Positions 8,365 to 17,999 are shown, numbered from the stretch's first letter. The stretch is DNA of 64,000 bases from Actinoplanes regularis (GCF_900188005.1 NZ_FZNR01000001.1:682001-746000), one strand, 5' to 3'. Numbers and translations are program-made. Notes: a model not told the origin generated them from the letters alone.

Positions 8365-8392
8365 CGTCGACGCCGGGTCGACCGGACTCGGG

Positions 8393-11011
8393 CTAACGTT
8401 CCGCGCGGTGGGACTCGAGGTACGCCTCGATCCGCTCGGCCGGGGCCGGGCCCGCCAGCGCGGTGCCCTGGCCGTACCGGCAGCCCGCCGCCATCGCGCG
8501 CTCGATCCGCTCCGGCGTCTCCAGGCCCTTCGCCACGATGTCCAGCCCGATCCGCCGGGCCAGCCCCACCACGACCTCCAGCACCGCCTTCTCCGACTCG
8601 TCACCGGCCAGGGCGGCGTTCAGCTTCAGCATGTCCACCGGGAGCCGCCGCAGGTGGGTCAGCGAGGTCTGGCTGGAGCCGAAGTCGTCCAGCGCGGCGC
8701 GGACGCCCAGCCCGCGCAGCCCGGAGAGGGCCGCGACGATCGCCGGCACGTCCTCGGCGATCCACGTCTCGGCGACCTCCACGACCAGCCGGTCCGGGAC
8801 CACCCCGTGCCGGCGCAGGGTGGCCGCGATCTGCTCCGGGAAGCGGGCGGCGAGCAGCTCACGCGGGCCGACGTTGACCGACATCCAGAACTCGTCGTCA
8901 CCGCCGGTCCAGTTCCGCAGGTGCCGACAGGCGGCGTCGAGCGCCCACTCGTTCAGCTCGGCGGTGACGCCCAGCGCCGCGGCGATCGGCAGGAACTCCT
9001 CGGGCAGGACCGTGCCGAGCTCCGGGTGCCGCCAGCGCAGCAGCGCCTCGACGCCGGCCGGGCGGCCGTCGCGCAGCCCGGTCACCGGCTGGAAGACCAG
9101 GTCGAGCTCGCCCCGACCGGCCGCGCCGGCCAGCTGTCGCTCCAGCTCCATCCGGCGCTGCAGCTGTAGCTCGACGTCCGGGTCGTACCACTCGACCGCG
9201 TCCCGGCCGAGCTGGTGGGCCCGCTGCCGGGCCAGGTCGGCATGCCGCAGCACCTCGTCCGGGTCGCCGGCGCCGGCCAGCTCGGCCAGCCCGACGCTGG
9301 TGTGCAGGCGCACCTGCGCCCCGGGCAGCGAGAACGGCTCGGCGAGGGCGGCCACGATCCGGCTGGCCAGCGCGTACGCCGGAACGGCCGACTCGGGGGT
9401 GAGCACCGCGAACTCGTCACCACCCAGCCGGGCCGGCACGTCCTCGCCGCCGGTCAGCGCCCGCAGCCGGCGGGCCACCTCGGTCAGGACCGCGTCGCCG
9501 ACCGCCCGGCCCCGCGCGTCGTTCACCTCGGCGAGCCCGTGCAGGTCGACGACGAGCAGGGTGCCGGGCTGCCCCGCCCGGCGGCGGGCGGCGAGCAGGT
9601 CACGCATCAGCGCCCGCCTGTTCGCCAGGCCGGTGAGCTGGTCCAGGTAGGCGAGCCGGTGCAGGGTGCGCTCCAGGTGCCGCCGCTCGCCCACGTCCCG
9701 CACGTGCACCACCAGGGCGGCCACCTCGGGCACCGCGCGCTGGTCGGAGATGGTCGACTCGGTGTCCCGCCAGATCTGGTCACCGTCCCGCAGCCGGGCG
9801 CTGACCAGCACCGGTGGGCCACCCTCGTGCTCACCGGCGAGCACCGACCCGATCACCGCGAGCGCGTCCCCGGCATCGTCGGGATGGATCAGCTCGCCGA
9901 ACGGCCGGCCGATCACCTCGGCGTCGCAGAGCCCGAAAAGCCGAGCCGCGGCCGGCGACTGCCAGCGGACGGTGAGCCGCTCGTCGAGCACCAGGGTCAG
10001 GTCGGTGGCGCCGGCCACCAGCGATCGGAAGTGCGCCTCGGCGACGCGCAGCCGGCCCGCGTAGCGCCGGATGTCCCGGACCACCAGCAGCTCCCGCAGG
10101 ACCAGGACGGTGACCATCACCAGGCCGAAGACGATCCCCGTGGTGTCGAAGCCGGGGCCGGTCAGCAGGTGCCACACCGCGGCGATCACGCCGACCGCGG
10201 CCGGGATCCCGAGCAGCGGATAGCTCGCGAGATATTGATCCGGATTCCGCGGCTCGGCGGGTGGCACCGGCAGCCCCCGGCGTGAGCCGCCGCCCGCGGC
10301 CGCGGCCAGGCCGGCCACCATCGGAAGACCCAGCAGCGGTACGGCCGGACCGGTCACGCCGAGCGCCATCACCTCGGCCAGCGCCGCGAGCGAGACGAGC
10401 ACCAGCGCCGCGCCGACGGCGCACCAGACCGCCGGGACCGGCCGGGGCCGGGCGCGCAGCACCACGACGGTGACGATCGAGACGCCACCGACGGCGATCA
10501 GGACGGCGGGCAGCGCGGCCGGACTGGGCTGGCCGTCGGGCGGGACCAGGTAGGCCGCGAAGCCCAGGCTGACGCCGAGGCCGAGCCCGTCGAACGCCCG
10601 CCGCAACCGGACCGCCCAGTTACGTGCCGCGCCCGGCAGCAGAGTGGCACCGAGCACGTAGCAACCGGTGGCCACCGCCAGCCCGGCGGTCAGCCAGGTG
10701 ACCGCGCCCGGCGGGGACCACCCGGGCACCACCAGGGTCAGGGCGGTGGCCAGCGCGCCCATCCCGACGAAACCCGCGCCCCGGCAGGCCACGAACGTGC
10801 CGTCGGCATGATGGATGTCGAGGGCCGAGCGCACCAGGTAGGCGGAGGCGCAGAGGCCTGCGGAGCCCACGCCAACGGCCAGCGCGACCGGGCCAGGCAG
10901 CAGGCCCGCGGCACCGGCCAGCAGCACCAGGACGGCCATCGATGCGACGGTGAGCAGGACCGGCCGGCCGGCGTTGCTGGGCCGGGCCGGCACGAGGGGC
11001 GGCACGGCCAC
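8393..11011 (-). CDS. Membrane PAS-GGDEF-EAL protein with degenerate active sites
   Basis: The product is 872 aa from the GTG at 11011, which has AGAGGA 7 nt upstream; an upstream TTG at 11071 lacks a ribosome binding site. Residues about 15-310 contain eight or nine membrane segments, about 325-450 a PAS domain, about 460-615 GGDEF and about 630-865 EAL. The GGDEF pentapeptide is intact (530-534), but the upstream DxDxFKxxND motif reads DLHGLAEVND and no inhibitory RxxD site is visible. In the EAL domain EALLRW and DDFG remain, while the usual KID reads KLN (796-798) and AEGVE reads AKGLE, replacing a catalytic-region Glu with Lys. It may bind c-di-GMP or transmit a signal rather than make or degrade it. 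Compare the intact protein at 21378-23402. Confidence 0.85.
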   Translation of the reverse strand: MAVPPLVPARPSNAGRPVLLTVASMAVLVLLAGAAGLLPGPVALAVGVGSAGLCASAYLVRSALDIHHADGTFVACRGAGFVGMGALATALTLVVPGWSPPGAVTWLTAGLAVATGCYVLGATLLPGAARNWAVRLRRAFDGLGLGVSLGFAAYLVPPDGQPSPAALPAVLIAVGGVSIVTVVVLRARPRPVPAVWCAVGAALVLVSLAALAEVMALGVTGPAVPLLGLPMVAGLAAAAGGGSRRGLPVPPAEPRNPDQYLASYPLLGIPAAVGVIAAVWHLLTGPGFDTTGIVFGLVMVTVLVLRELLVVRDIRRYAGRLRVAEAHFRSLVAGATDLTLVLDERLTVRWQSPAAARLFGLCDAEVIGRPFGELIHPDDAGDALAVIGSVLAGEHEGGPPVLVSARLRDGDQIWRDTESTISDQRAVPEVAALVVHVRDVGERRHLERTLHRLAYLDQLTGLANRRALMRDLLAARRRAGQPGTLLVVDLHGLAEVNDARGRAVGDAVLTEVARRLRALTGGEDVPARLGGDEFAVLTPESAVPAYALASRIVAALAEPFSLPGAQVRLHTSVGLAELAGAGDPDEVLRHADLARQRAHQLGRDAVEWYDPDVELQLQRRMELERQLAGAAGRGELDLVFQPVTGLRDGRPAGVEALLRWRHPELGTVLPEEFLPIAAALGVTAELNEWALDAACRHLRNWTGGDDEFWMSVNVGPRELLAARFPEQIAATLRRHGVVPDRLVVEVAETWIAEDVPAIVAALSGLRGLGVRAALDDFGSSQTSLTHLRRLPVDMLKLNAALAGDESEKAVLEVVVGLARRIGLDIVAKGLETPERIERAMAAGCRYGQGTALAGPAPAERIEAYLESHRAER

Positions 11012-11210
11012 GACGATGTCCTCTGCGTTCGTGCCGGGGGGGGTCGGCCCCCGGCGGGCGGGGCGGAACAAGAGGTCGTTGTACCCGAATAACGAATCAC
11101 CACCGGATCGGGTTACGGGCCGGCCTCTTCAGGGATCGTCGAGGATGGACGGACACGGGTCAACTCGGGCCTGTGGAAAACGTCCGGGTGCCGGGTGCGA
11201 GGATGGGAAC

Positions 11211-11642
11211 GTGAGGAAACGTCCTGCCCTGCGGGTTCGCAAGTCCGGCACCGCCCTGGTGGCCTCCGGCATCGCGTTCGTCGGCACGGTGCCGCTGGCC
11301 GGCACCTCCTGGGCGCTCGCTCCGGTGCTGCTGGTCCCGCTCGGTGCGCTGGCCTGGTCCTGGCGCGCCGGGACCGACGTCTACCAGGACGAGGTGCGGG
11401 TCCGCGCCCTGTTCGGCGGCAACCGGGTGCCCTGGAGCCGGATCACCGAGCTCGCGCCCGACCAGCGGGGCCGGGTCTCCGCGCTGCTGGACAACGGGAA
11501 CGTGATCCGGCTGACCGGTGTCACCCGGGACAACCTGTCGCTGGTGCTGGCCGCCGCCGGCAGGAGCCCGAGCGCCGATCCCTCGCCGTCCGCCGAGGAT
11601 CCGGCCGACGAGGAGGGCGAGGCAGCCTCCATGGAGGCGTGA
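11211..11642 (+). CDS. Small membrane protein with PH-like domain
   Basis: The product is 143 aa from the GTG at 11211, with GGATGGGA upstream. Two hydrophobic segments (about residues 15-33 and 38-54) are followed by a bacterial PH-like segment (YQDEVRVRALFGGNRVPWSRI, then LDNGNVIRLTG) and an acidic disordered tail. Proteins of this design are common in actinobacteria as membrane-associated PH domain proteins of unknown role. It is divergent from the GGDEF-EAL gene and precedes the lipoprotein at 11714. The family assignment is by pattern only. Confidence 0.7.
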   Translation: MRKRPALRVRKSGTALVASGIAFVGTVPLAGTSWALAPVLLVPLGALAWSWRAGTDVYQDEVRVRALFGGNRVPWSRITELAPDQRGRVSALLDNGNVIRLTGVTRDNLSLVLAAAGRSPSADPSPSAEDPADEEGEAASMEA

Positions 11643-11713
11643 CCACCTTCTCAAGAACTGTCAGCCGGCGCGGTTACCCTGGTCGGCAGAGAAGCTGAGG
11701 GGGTGGTCTGGCC

Positions 11714-12874
11714 GTGCGTTCCCGACGGGGTCGTGCCGCGGTCGCGACACTGGCCGTCGTGCTGGCGCTGACCTCGGGATGCAGCTTCGGCCCACCCGGG
11801 CCGGACAAGGCCGGCACCGCGCCCAACCTGCCCGGCCCGTCGATCGCCGCCACCGCGAGCGCCGGTCCGGACGAGCAGGAGATCGCGGTCACCGTGCTGG
11901 CCAAGGGCCTCGAGGTGCCGTGGGGCATCGCCTTCCTGCCGGACGGATCCGCCCTGGTCACCGAGCGCGACACGGCCCGCATCCTGAAGGTCGGACCGGA
12001 GTCGGGCGCCGACGGCCTCAAGGTCGCCGAGGTGGCCCGCCTCGCCGAGGTGCGCCCCTCCGGCGACGGCGGCCTGCTCGGCATCGCCGTCTCCCCGAAA
12101 TACGCCTCCGACAAGACGGTGTTCGTCTACTACTCCACCGCCACCGAGAACCGGATCGGCAAGCTGGTCCTCGGTAAGACGCTGGAGCCGATCCTCACCG
12201 GCATCCCCCGCTCGGCGGGGCAGAACGGCGGCGCCCTGGCCTTCGGCCCGGACGGTTACCTCTACGCCGGCACCGGCGACGGCACCGCCACCGGCACCCA
12301 GGCCCAGGACCCGAAGAGCCTGGGCGGCAAGATCCTGCGCATGACCACGGCCGGGAAGCCGGCCCCGGGCAACCCGGTGAAGGGCTCGCTGGTCTGGTCC
12401 TCCGGCCACCGCAACGTGCCGGGCCTGACCTGGGACAAGACCAAGCGGATGTTCGCCACGGAGAACACCCAGCCCAAGTTCTCCGAGCTGAACGTGGTGC
12501 AGAAGGGCAAGGACTACGGCTGGCCGCGGGCCGACGGCACGACCACCGGCGGTGAGTTCGCCAACCCGCTGGTCGCCTGGCCGGCCGCCGAGTCGTCCTG
12601 CGGCGGGGTAGCCTCGTTCGAGACCACCGTTGCCACCGCCTGCCTGCTCGGCAAGCGGATCTACCTGCTCAACGTCACCGGCAACGGCACCGTTCTGGGC
12701 AACCCGCAGGATCTGCTCAACGACAAGTACGGCCGGCTTCGCGCCCTGGTCGCGGCGCCGGACGGGTCTCTCTGGGTGAGCACCTCCAACCAGGAGGACG
12801 CCGGCGAGCCGGACCCGGAGGACGATCGCCTGATCCGGCTCGTCTTCTCGGACGGCGGCGCCGGCCGGAGTTGA
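11714..12874 (+). CDS. Lipoprotein, PQQ-type glucose/sorbosone dehydrogenase family
   Basis: The product is 386 aa. A lipobox (ALTSGC, Cys about residue 23) predicts anchoring to the outer face of the membrane. The rest is a six-bladed propeller of the soluble quinoprotein glucose/sorbosone dehydrogenase family: VPWGIAFLPDGS, GGLLGIAVSPKY, GALAFGPDGYLYAGTGDG, GGKILRMT, VWSSGHRNVPGLTWD and NVVQKGKDYGWP are all present in order. Enzymes of this family oxidise sugars using PQQ and pass electrons to the respiratory chain; many actinobacterial members are uncharacterised. The GTG start follows GAGGGGGTGG. It stands alone between a PH-domain protein and a phosphoesterase. Confidence 0.85.
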   Translation: MRSRRGRAAVATLAVVLALTSGCSFGPPGPDKAGTAPNLPGPSIAATASAGPDEQEIAVTVLAKGLEVPWGIAFLPDGSALVTERDTARILKVGPESGADGLKVAEVARLAEVRPSGDGGLLGIAVSPKYASDKTVFVYYSTATENRIGKLVLGKTLEPILTGIPRSAGQNGGALAFGPDGYLYAGTGDGTATGTQAQDPKSLGGKILRMTTAGKPAPGNPVKGSLVWSSGHRNVPGLTWDKTKRMFATENTQPKFSELNVVQKGKDYGWPRADGTTTGGEFANPLVAWPAAESSCGGVASFETTVATACLLGKRIYLLNVTGNGTVLGNPQDLLNDKYGRLRALVAAPDGSLWVSTSNQEDAGEPDPEDDRLIRLVFSDGGAGRS

Positions 12875-12923
12875 GACGGGTATGACTGTTTTGTCTCGGG
12901 CCAGGGTGGGCAGATGAGCCGCG

Positions 12924-14570
12924 ATGAGTGAGCTGACGGCCCCGGCCACACCCCCCTGGCGTCAACACCTGCGCACGGCGGCCGCTCTGGCGGTGCGCGG
13001 ATGGCGACACCGATGGTTCCGCAACCTCCGGATCAGCGCCGCGGTCGGCCTGGTCAGCCTGATCGCGGCGATCATCAGCGTGATGTCGTTCGCGCACACC
13101 GACATCAACGTGGGGCCGTTCCGGGCCGAGATGTCGATCAGCCCGACCCTGGTCGGCGGCACCGAGGTGGCCATCCCGCCGCTCGGGTCGCTGCACCTGG
13201 ACAGCCACCGCGGGACGCTGCACCTCAAGGTCGCGCTCGGGTCCCTCGACCAGAGCCGGACGGAGGAGCTGATCGACAACCCGACGGCGATCAGCTCGGC
13301 CGGCGACCGGGCGGTCGACGAGGTCACCGCCGGGGTGTCCCAGCTCGCCCTCCGCACGATGGGCCTGGCCGTGCTGAGCGCGATCCTCGCCGCCGCGCTG
13401 ATCTTCCGAAACGTCCGCCGCACCGCCGCGGCCGGACTGACCGCGCTGATCGCGAGCGCGGGCAGCATCGGGCTGGCGGTCGCCACCATCCGGCCTGACG
13501 CGATCAGCGAGCCCCGTTACGAGGGTCTGCTGGTCAACGCCCCGGCCGTGGTCGGTGACGCGCGCCGGATCGCGGACAACTACGGGCGGTACGCGGAGCA
13601 ACTCCAGCAGATCGTCAGCAACGTCAGCCGGATCTACACCACGATGTCGGCGCTGCCGGTGTACGAGCCGGCCGGCAACACCACCCGCATCCTGCACGTC
13701 TCCGACCTGCACCTGAACCCGTCGTCGTGGGGACTGATCCGCACCGTGGTGCAGACGTTCGACATCGACGCGGTCGTCGACACCGGCGACATGGTCGACT
13801 GGGGCAGCAGCGCCGAGACGTCGTACGCCGCCTCGATCCCGTCGATCGGCGTCCCCTACATCTACGTCCGCGGCAATCACGACTCGATGGCGATCCAGGC
13901 CGCCGTCGGCAAACAGCGCAACGCGATCGTCCTCGACAACGCGCTCACCACCGTCGACGGCCTGACCATCGCCGGCATCGGCGACCCGCAGTTCACCCCG
14001 GACAAGAGCACGTCGAACACGGCCGGCGACAACGCCGACGCCGGGCTGCTCACCGCCGCCGGCGAGCGCCTGGCCACGACGATCCGCGACTCCGGCAAGG
14101 AGGTGGACGTCGCCCTGGTCCACGATCCCGCGATGGCCCCACCCCTCTCCGGCGTGGTCCCGCTGGTCCTCGCCGGTCACAAGCACAATCGCGAGGTGAT
14201 CATGCTGCCGGCGCCCACCCCGCCCACCCCCGATCCGTCCGCGTCGGCCGTCCCCTCCCCTGGCCCATCCGCGTCGACGGCCGTGCAGGCCCCGATGCCG
14301 ACCCGGCTCATGGTCGAAGGGTCCACCGGCGGCGCCGGCCTCCGCGGGCTGGAGAAGAAGGAGGAGCCGCTCCCGCTCGCCCTGTCGGTCCTCTACTTCG
14401 ACGAGAACCACGATCTGAAGGCGTACGACGACATCCAGCTCGGTGGCACCGGCCAGTCCAACGTCGAAATGCAGCGCAACGTCGTCGGCCTCGACAAGGA
14501 GAGCCCGGCGCCGTCCACCCCCGCGACGTCCGGCCCCGCCGCCACCCCGGTCGGCCAGCCGAGCCGCTGA
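12924..14570 (+). CDS. Membrane-anchored metallophosphoesterase
   Basis: The product is 548 aa. Membrane segments lie near residues 36-56, 148-168 and 172-190, with a loop domain between the first two. The calcineurin-like phosphoesterase core carries its metal motifs in order: ILHVSDLHLN, VVDTGDMVDWG, YVRGNHDS, ALVHDP and LVLAGHKHN. The core is split by a Pro/Ser/Ala-rich insert (PTPPTPDPSASAVPSPGPSA) soon after the last His motif. This architecture suggests an extracytoplasmic phosphodiesterase or phosphatase; the substrate is unknown. The stop codon lies in the first unit of the tandem array that fills the gap to the convergent TPR gene. Confidence 0.85.
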   Translation: MSELTAPATPPWRQHLRTAAALAVRGWRHRWFRNLRISAAVGLVSLIAAIISVMSFAHTDINVGPFRAEMSISPTLVGGTEVAIPPLGSLHLDSHRGTLHLKVALGSLDQSRTEELIDNPTAISSAGDRAVDEVTAGVSQLALRTMGLAVLSAILAAALIFRNVRRTAAAGLTALIASAGSIGLAVATIRPDAISEPRYEGLLVNAPAVVGDARRIADNYGRYAEQLQQIVSNVSRIYTTMSALPVYEPAGNTTRILHVSDLHLNPSSWGLIRTVVQTFDIDAVVDTGDMVDWGSSAETSYAASIPSIGVPYIYVRGNHDSMAIQAAVGKQRNAIVLDNALTTVDGLTIAGIGDPQFTPDKSTSNTAGDNADAGLLTAAGERLATTIRDSGKEVDVALVHDPAMAPPLSGVVPLVLAGHKHNREVIMLPAPTPPTPDPSASAVPSPGPSASTAVQAPMPTRLMVEGSTGGAGLRGLEKKEEPLPLALSVLYFDENHDLKAYDDIQLGGTGQSNVEMQRNVVGLDKESPAPSTPATSGPAATPVGQPSR

Positions 14571-15016
14571 CCCGGCGGCGCCGCACTCGTCGCCGCAGGC
14601 ATGACGGACAGCGGCGCGGTCAGATGCCGAGCCGCTGACCCGGACTGGTTCGCCCGTCGCCGCAGGCGTGACGGTCACGTGCCGAGCCGCTGAACCGGAC
14701 TGGTTCGCCCGTCGCCGCAGGCGTGACGGTCACGTGCCGACCCGCTGAACCGGCCGCGCCTCACCCGTCGCCGAAGGCGTGACGGTCACGTGCCGACCCG
14801 CTGAACCGGCCGCGCCTCACCCGTCGCCGAAGGCGTGACGGTCACGTGCCGAGCCGCTGAACCGGCCGCGCCTCACCCGTCGCCGAAGGCGTGACGGTCA
14901 CGTGCCGACCCGCTGACCTGGACTGGTTCGCCCGTCGCCGCGGGCGTGACGGTCACGGCCGAGCCGCTGACCCGGCCGCGCCTCACCCGTCGCCGCGGGT
15001 GTGACGGGCGGTGTCG
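14556..15016. repeat. Tandem array of about seven 55-56 bp units between convergent genes
   Basis: The spacer between convergent stop codons (14570 and 14983) consists of near-identical units. Successive GTGACGG landmarks lie at 14668, 14723, 14779, 14835, 14891, 14946 and 15001, spaced 55-56 bp, with a diverged copy 67 bp before the first. Each unit joins a piece like the end of the phosphoesterase gene (GCCGAGCCGCTGA) to a piece like the end of the TPR gene (TCACCCGTCGCCG), so every unit carries a stop codon on each strand. Units also hold the palindrome CGTGACGGTCACG. It looks like amplification of the original short gene-end junction. I see no gene here. Confidence 0.9.
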
Positions 15017-16227
15017 CGGTACAGGCCGATGGTGCAGGCGACGGCGAAGGCGGCAGTCAGCTGCAGCACGACCGGGGCGCCGGGCCAGCGGGTGTCGGCG
15101 ATCACGAGGGGGATCGCCACGTAAGCCGTCGCGGCGATCGGGACCAGCGGGAAGAAGCGGCGTGGCCGCGTCCGGACCACCGCGTCGCGGCTGCCGAGCG
15201 CCCACCTGAGGACCGCCGTGAACAGGGGCAGAAAGGCCCCGACAGCGAACCCACCGAAGACCGCGGCATCCGGTGAACCCTTCGTCATCAAGGTCAGGAC
15301 GCCCAGCACCGTGCCGGCCGGGACCGAGGCGGCGGTCACGAGCGGCAGCCAGCGGGCGATCGACGGGGCGTTCCTGGCGAGCACCCGCAGGGCTGCCCGC
15401 TGACCCGGATCGATGGCCAGTGCGACGCGGGCGGCCTCCTCTGCGGCCTCGACAGCGCCCCGCCGGGAGAGCGCCTCGGCGAGCAGCGCATGCGCGTCGG
15501 CCTTGCTCGGGTCCAGCTCGATCGACCGGGCCGCGGCCTGTTCCACCTCGCTCCACCGGTGCAGCCCGTACAGGGCGACCGCACGCATGAGATGCGCCGG
15601 TGCGCACTCCGGGTCCAGCTCGACCGAGCGGTCGGCCGCCTCGAGCGCCCACTGGTACAGGCCGAGCCCGGTCCGCGCGCCGGACAGCCGATGCCACGCC
15701 CGCGCATCCGCCGGGTGCTCCCGCAGGAACTCCTCGAGCAGCTTGACCGCGTCCGCGAACCGCTCCTCGAGCACCGCCGTCTTCGCCTCGGCCACCAGCG
15801 TCGGCTCGTCGTCGTCCGGCTGGCTCGCCTGAGGCGGGACCGGTGGCCCGTAGGGCACCGGCAGGGTCGGAGCCGCCGCGGTGGGAGGGACGAAGGGCAG
15901 CGCGGGCGCCCCGGAGGGCATGGGCCACGCCGCGGCCTCCGGATCAGGCCCGGCCGTCGAACCGGGCGCGGCCGGGCGCGGCCCTTCGGGACCGGGCGCA
16001 GGAGGAGCCGGCGTGAGAGGACCGGGCGCGGTAGAAGCCGACGCGAGAGGATCAGGCGCGGGAGAAACCGACGCGAGAGGACCAGACCCGGGAGAAACCG
16101 ACGCGAGAGGACCAGACCCGGGAGAAACCGACGCGAGAGGACCAGGCGCGGGAGAAACCGGCGCGGCGGGAACCGGCGCTTCGGGAACGGGTGCGGCGTC
16201 GCTGGTGGACGGCGGGACGTCGGTCAT
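14983..16227 (-). CDS. TPR-repeat membrane protein with Pro/Ala/Ser-rich repetitive N-terminus
   Basis: The product is 414 aa. The ATG at 16227 has GGGGAA 8 nt upstream. Residues about 1-130 are low complexity, with decapeptide repeats of the type GPLASVSPGS encoded by 30 bp DNA repeats. About 140-280 hold four tetratricopeptide repeats (ADAVKLLEEFLREHPADARA, ALEAADRSVELDPECAPAHL, AARSIELDPSKADAHALLAEAL and EAARVALAIDPGQRAALRVL). The C-terminal 120 residues carry three or four membrane segments. TPRs bind partner proteins, and the disordered N-terminus probably extends into the cytoplasm. No specific function is known to me. The last codons (RGDG, stop) form part of the unit repeated in the adjacent array. 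Confidence 0.8.
   Translation of the reverse strand: MTDVPPSTSDAAPVPEAPVPAAPVSPAPGPLASVSPGSGPLASVSPGSGPLASVSPAPDPLASASTAPGPLTPAPPAPGPEGPRPAAPGSTAGPDPEAAAWPMPSGAPALPFVPPTAAAPTLPVPYGPPVPPQASQPDDDEPTLVAEAKTAVLEERFADAVKLLEEFLREHPADARAWHRLSGARTGLGLYQWALEAADRSVELDPECAPAHLMRAVALYGLHRWSEVEQAAARSIELDPSKADAHALLAEALSRRGAVEAAEEAARVALAIDPGQRAALRVLARNAPSIARWLPLVTAASVPAGTVLGVLTLMTKGSPDAAVFGGFAVGAFLPLFTAVLRWALGSRDAVVRTRPRRFFPLVPIAATAYVAIPLVIADTRWPGAPVVLQLTAAFAVACTIGLYRDTARHTRGDG
16021..16170. repeat. Five 30 bp tandem repeats inside the TPR gene
   Basis: Units start at 16021, 16051, 16081, 16111 and 16141. The second half of each unit is GGAGAAACCGACGCGAGAGG or a close variant, and the third and fourth units are identical. 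The period of 30 keeps the reading frame and encodes a decapeptide of the type GPLASVSPGS. Confidence 0.9.
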
Positions 16228-16305
16228 GTCGGGTTCCCCGTGATCGATGCGACCGGACGGCCGCCGGCCGACTCTAATCGACGGTCACGAGTACCCGAAA
16301 CGGCA

Positions 16306-16337
16306 TCGCCCGGCTCACCGTGAAGCGAGCCGGGCGA
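16306..16337 (-). terminator. Terminator downstream of gatB
   Basis: TCGCCCGGCTC (16306-16316) pairs with GAGCCGGGCGA (16327-16337), an 11 bp perfect stem with a 10 nt loop. It lies 18 nt past the gatB stop in the direction of transcription. Confidence 0.6.
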
Positions 16338-16355
16338 AACGTCGTACGCCAGAAA

Positions 16356-17855
16356 TCAGGAAGCGCCGAGCCGGGAAAGGATGAGGTCGCGGACGGTCTT
16401 GGCGTCGGCCTGGCCTCGCGTGGTCTTCATGACCGCGCCCACCAGAGCACCCGCCGCGGCGACCTTGCCGTCGCGGATCTTCGCGGCGATGTCCGGGTTC
16501 GCCGCGATGGCCTCGTCGACGGCCGCCTGCAGCGCACCGGTGTCGGAGACCACCCCGAGACCGCGCGCGGTCATCACCGCGGCCGGGTCACCCTCGCCGG
16601 CGACGACACCCTCGAGGACCTGACGGGCCAGCTTGTCGTTGAGCTTGCCATCGTCGACCAGCTTCTGCAGGGCCGCGACCTGGGCCGGGGTCGCGCCCAC
16701 CTCGGACAGCTCGATGCCCTGCTCGTTGGCGCGACGGGCCAGCTCGCCCAGCCACCACTTGCGGGCACCGGCCGGGGAGGAACCCGCCGCGATGGTCTCC
16801 TCGATCAGCTCGACCGCACCGGCGTTGACCGCCGACTGCATCTCGAGCTCGGAGATGCCCCAATCCTCGCGGAGCCGGGCCCGCTTGACGCTCGGCTTCT
16901 CCGGCTGCGACGCGCGCAGCGACTCGACCCACGCCGGGTCCGGCGCGATCGGGACCAGGTCGGGCTCGGGGAAGTACCGGTAGTCGGTCGCGGTCTCCTT
17001 GGAGCGGCCCGGGCGGGTGTCGCCGGTGGTCTCCTGGAAGTGCCGCGTCTCCTGGAAGATCCGGGTGCCCTCGTCGAGCAGGCCGGCCTGCCGGATGATC
17101 TCGGAGCGGACCGCGCGCTCGACGGAACGCAACGAGTTCACGTTCTTGGTCTCGGTGCGGGTGCCCCACTCCTCGCCGGGCTTGTTCAGCGAGGTGTTGA
17201 CGTCGCAGCGCAGCGAACCCTGCTCCATCCGGACGTCGGAGACGCCCAGCGAGCGGATGATGTCGCGCAGCTCAGCGACGTACGCCTTCGCGACGTCGGG
17301 GGCGAGGGCGCCGAGACCCGGGACCGGCTTGGTGACGATCTCGACCAGCGGAATACCGGCCCGGTTGTAGTCGACCAGCGACTCGGTGGCGCCGTGGATG
17401 CGACCGGTGGCCCCGCCGACGTGCAGGGTCTTGCCGGTGTCCTCCTCGATGTGCACCCGCTCGATGCCGATCCGGTACTCCTTGCCGTCGACGGTCACGT
17501 CGACGTAGCCCTCGACGCAGAGCGGCTCGTCGTACTGCGAGGTCTGGAAGTTCTTCGGCATGTCCGGGTAGAAGTAGTTCTTCCGGGCCATCCGGCACCA
17601 CGGGGCGATGTCACAGTTCAGCGCGAGGCCGATCCGGATGGTCGCCTCGATCGCGGCCCGGTTCATCACCGGCAGGGCGCCGGGCAGTGCCAGGCAGACC
17701 GGGCAGACCTGGGTGTTCGGCTCGGCGCCGAACTCGGTCCGGCACCCGCAGAACATCTTCGTCTGGGTGCCCAGCTCGACGTGCGTCTCCAGGCCGATGA
17801 CCGGCTCGTAGCGACTGAGGGCGTCGTCGTAGGACGGCAGCGCGATGGTGGTCAT
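16356..17855 (-). CDS. gatB: Aspartyl/glutamyl-tRNA amidotransferase subunit B
   Basis: The product is 499 aa, full length. GatB phosphorylates mischarged Glu-tRNA(Gln) or Asp-tRNA(Asn), and the GatCAB complex then amidates it. The N-terminus has the signature [13 protein letters not shown] with zinc-type cysteines (FCGC near residue 36 and CPVCLALPG near 56), then the kinase-fold body ([45 protein letters not shown]). The C-terminus is the helical YqeY-like tail that contacts tRNA. The gene lies downstream of gatCA on the same strand but is separated from gatA by an oppositely oriented peptidase gene, so it must have its own promoter. Confidence 0.97.
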   Translation of the reverse strand: MTTIALPSYDDALSRYEPVIGLETHVELGTQTKMFCGCRTEFGAEPNTQVCPVCLALPGALPVMNRAAIEATIRIGLALNCDIAPWCRMARKNYFYPDMPKNFQTSQYDEPLCVEGYVDVTVDGKEYRIGIERVHIEEDTGKTLHVGGATGRIHGATESLVDYNRAGIPLVEIVTKPVPGLGALAPDVAKAYVAELRDIIRSLGVSDVRMEQGSLRCDVNTSLNKPGEEWGTRTETKNVNSLRSVERAVRSEIIRQAGLLDEGTRIFQETRHFQETTGDTRPGRSKETATDYRYFPEPDLVPIAPDPAWVESLRASQPEKPSVKRARLREDWGISELEMQSAVNAGAVELIEETIAAGSSPAGARKWWLGELARRANEQGIELSEVGATPAQVAALQKLVDDGKLNDKLARQVLEGVVAGEGDPAAVMTARGLGVVSDTGALQAAVDEAIAANPDIAAKIRDGKVAAAGALVGAVMKTTRGQADAKTVRDLILSRLGAS

Positions 17856-17999
17856 GTGCTTCGGCTCCGGCTCACTGCGGCATCGGACATACGGACAGAG
17901 GTCAAGCCTAGTCGCCTGGTATGAAGCGACGACGCCGGGTTTGCCTGCCCCCGATTAATTACCCCCACCAAAAATGATCTTCTAGATAGCCTGTCGCGC

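Noticed and set aside
12717..14678. A 653-codon minus-strand frame opposite the phosphoesterase
   Set aside because: It is antisense to a well-supported metallophosphoesterase with all metal motifs, and has Arg/Gly/Asp-rich composition typical of shadow frames.
14873..15928. A 351-codon minus-strand frame reading through the repeat array
   Set aside because: It overlaps the TPR gene in another frame and continues into the 56 bp repeats. Its composition is Arg/Gly/Pro-rich without domains.
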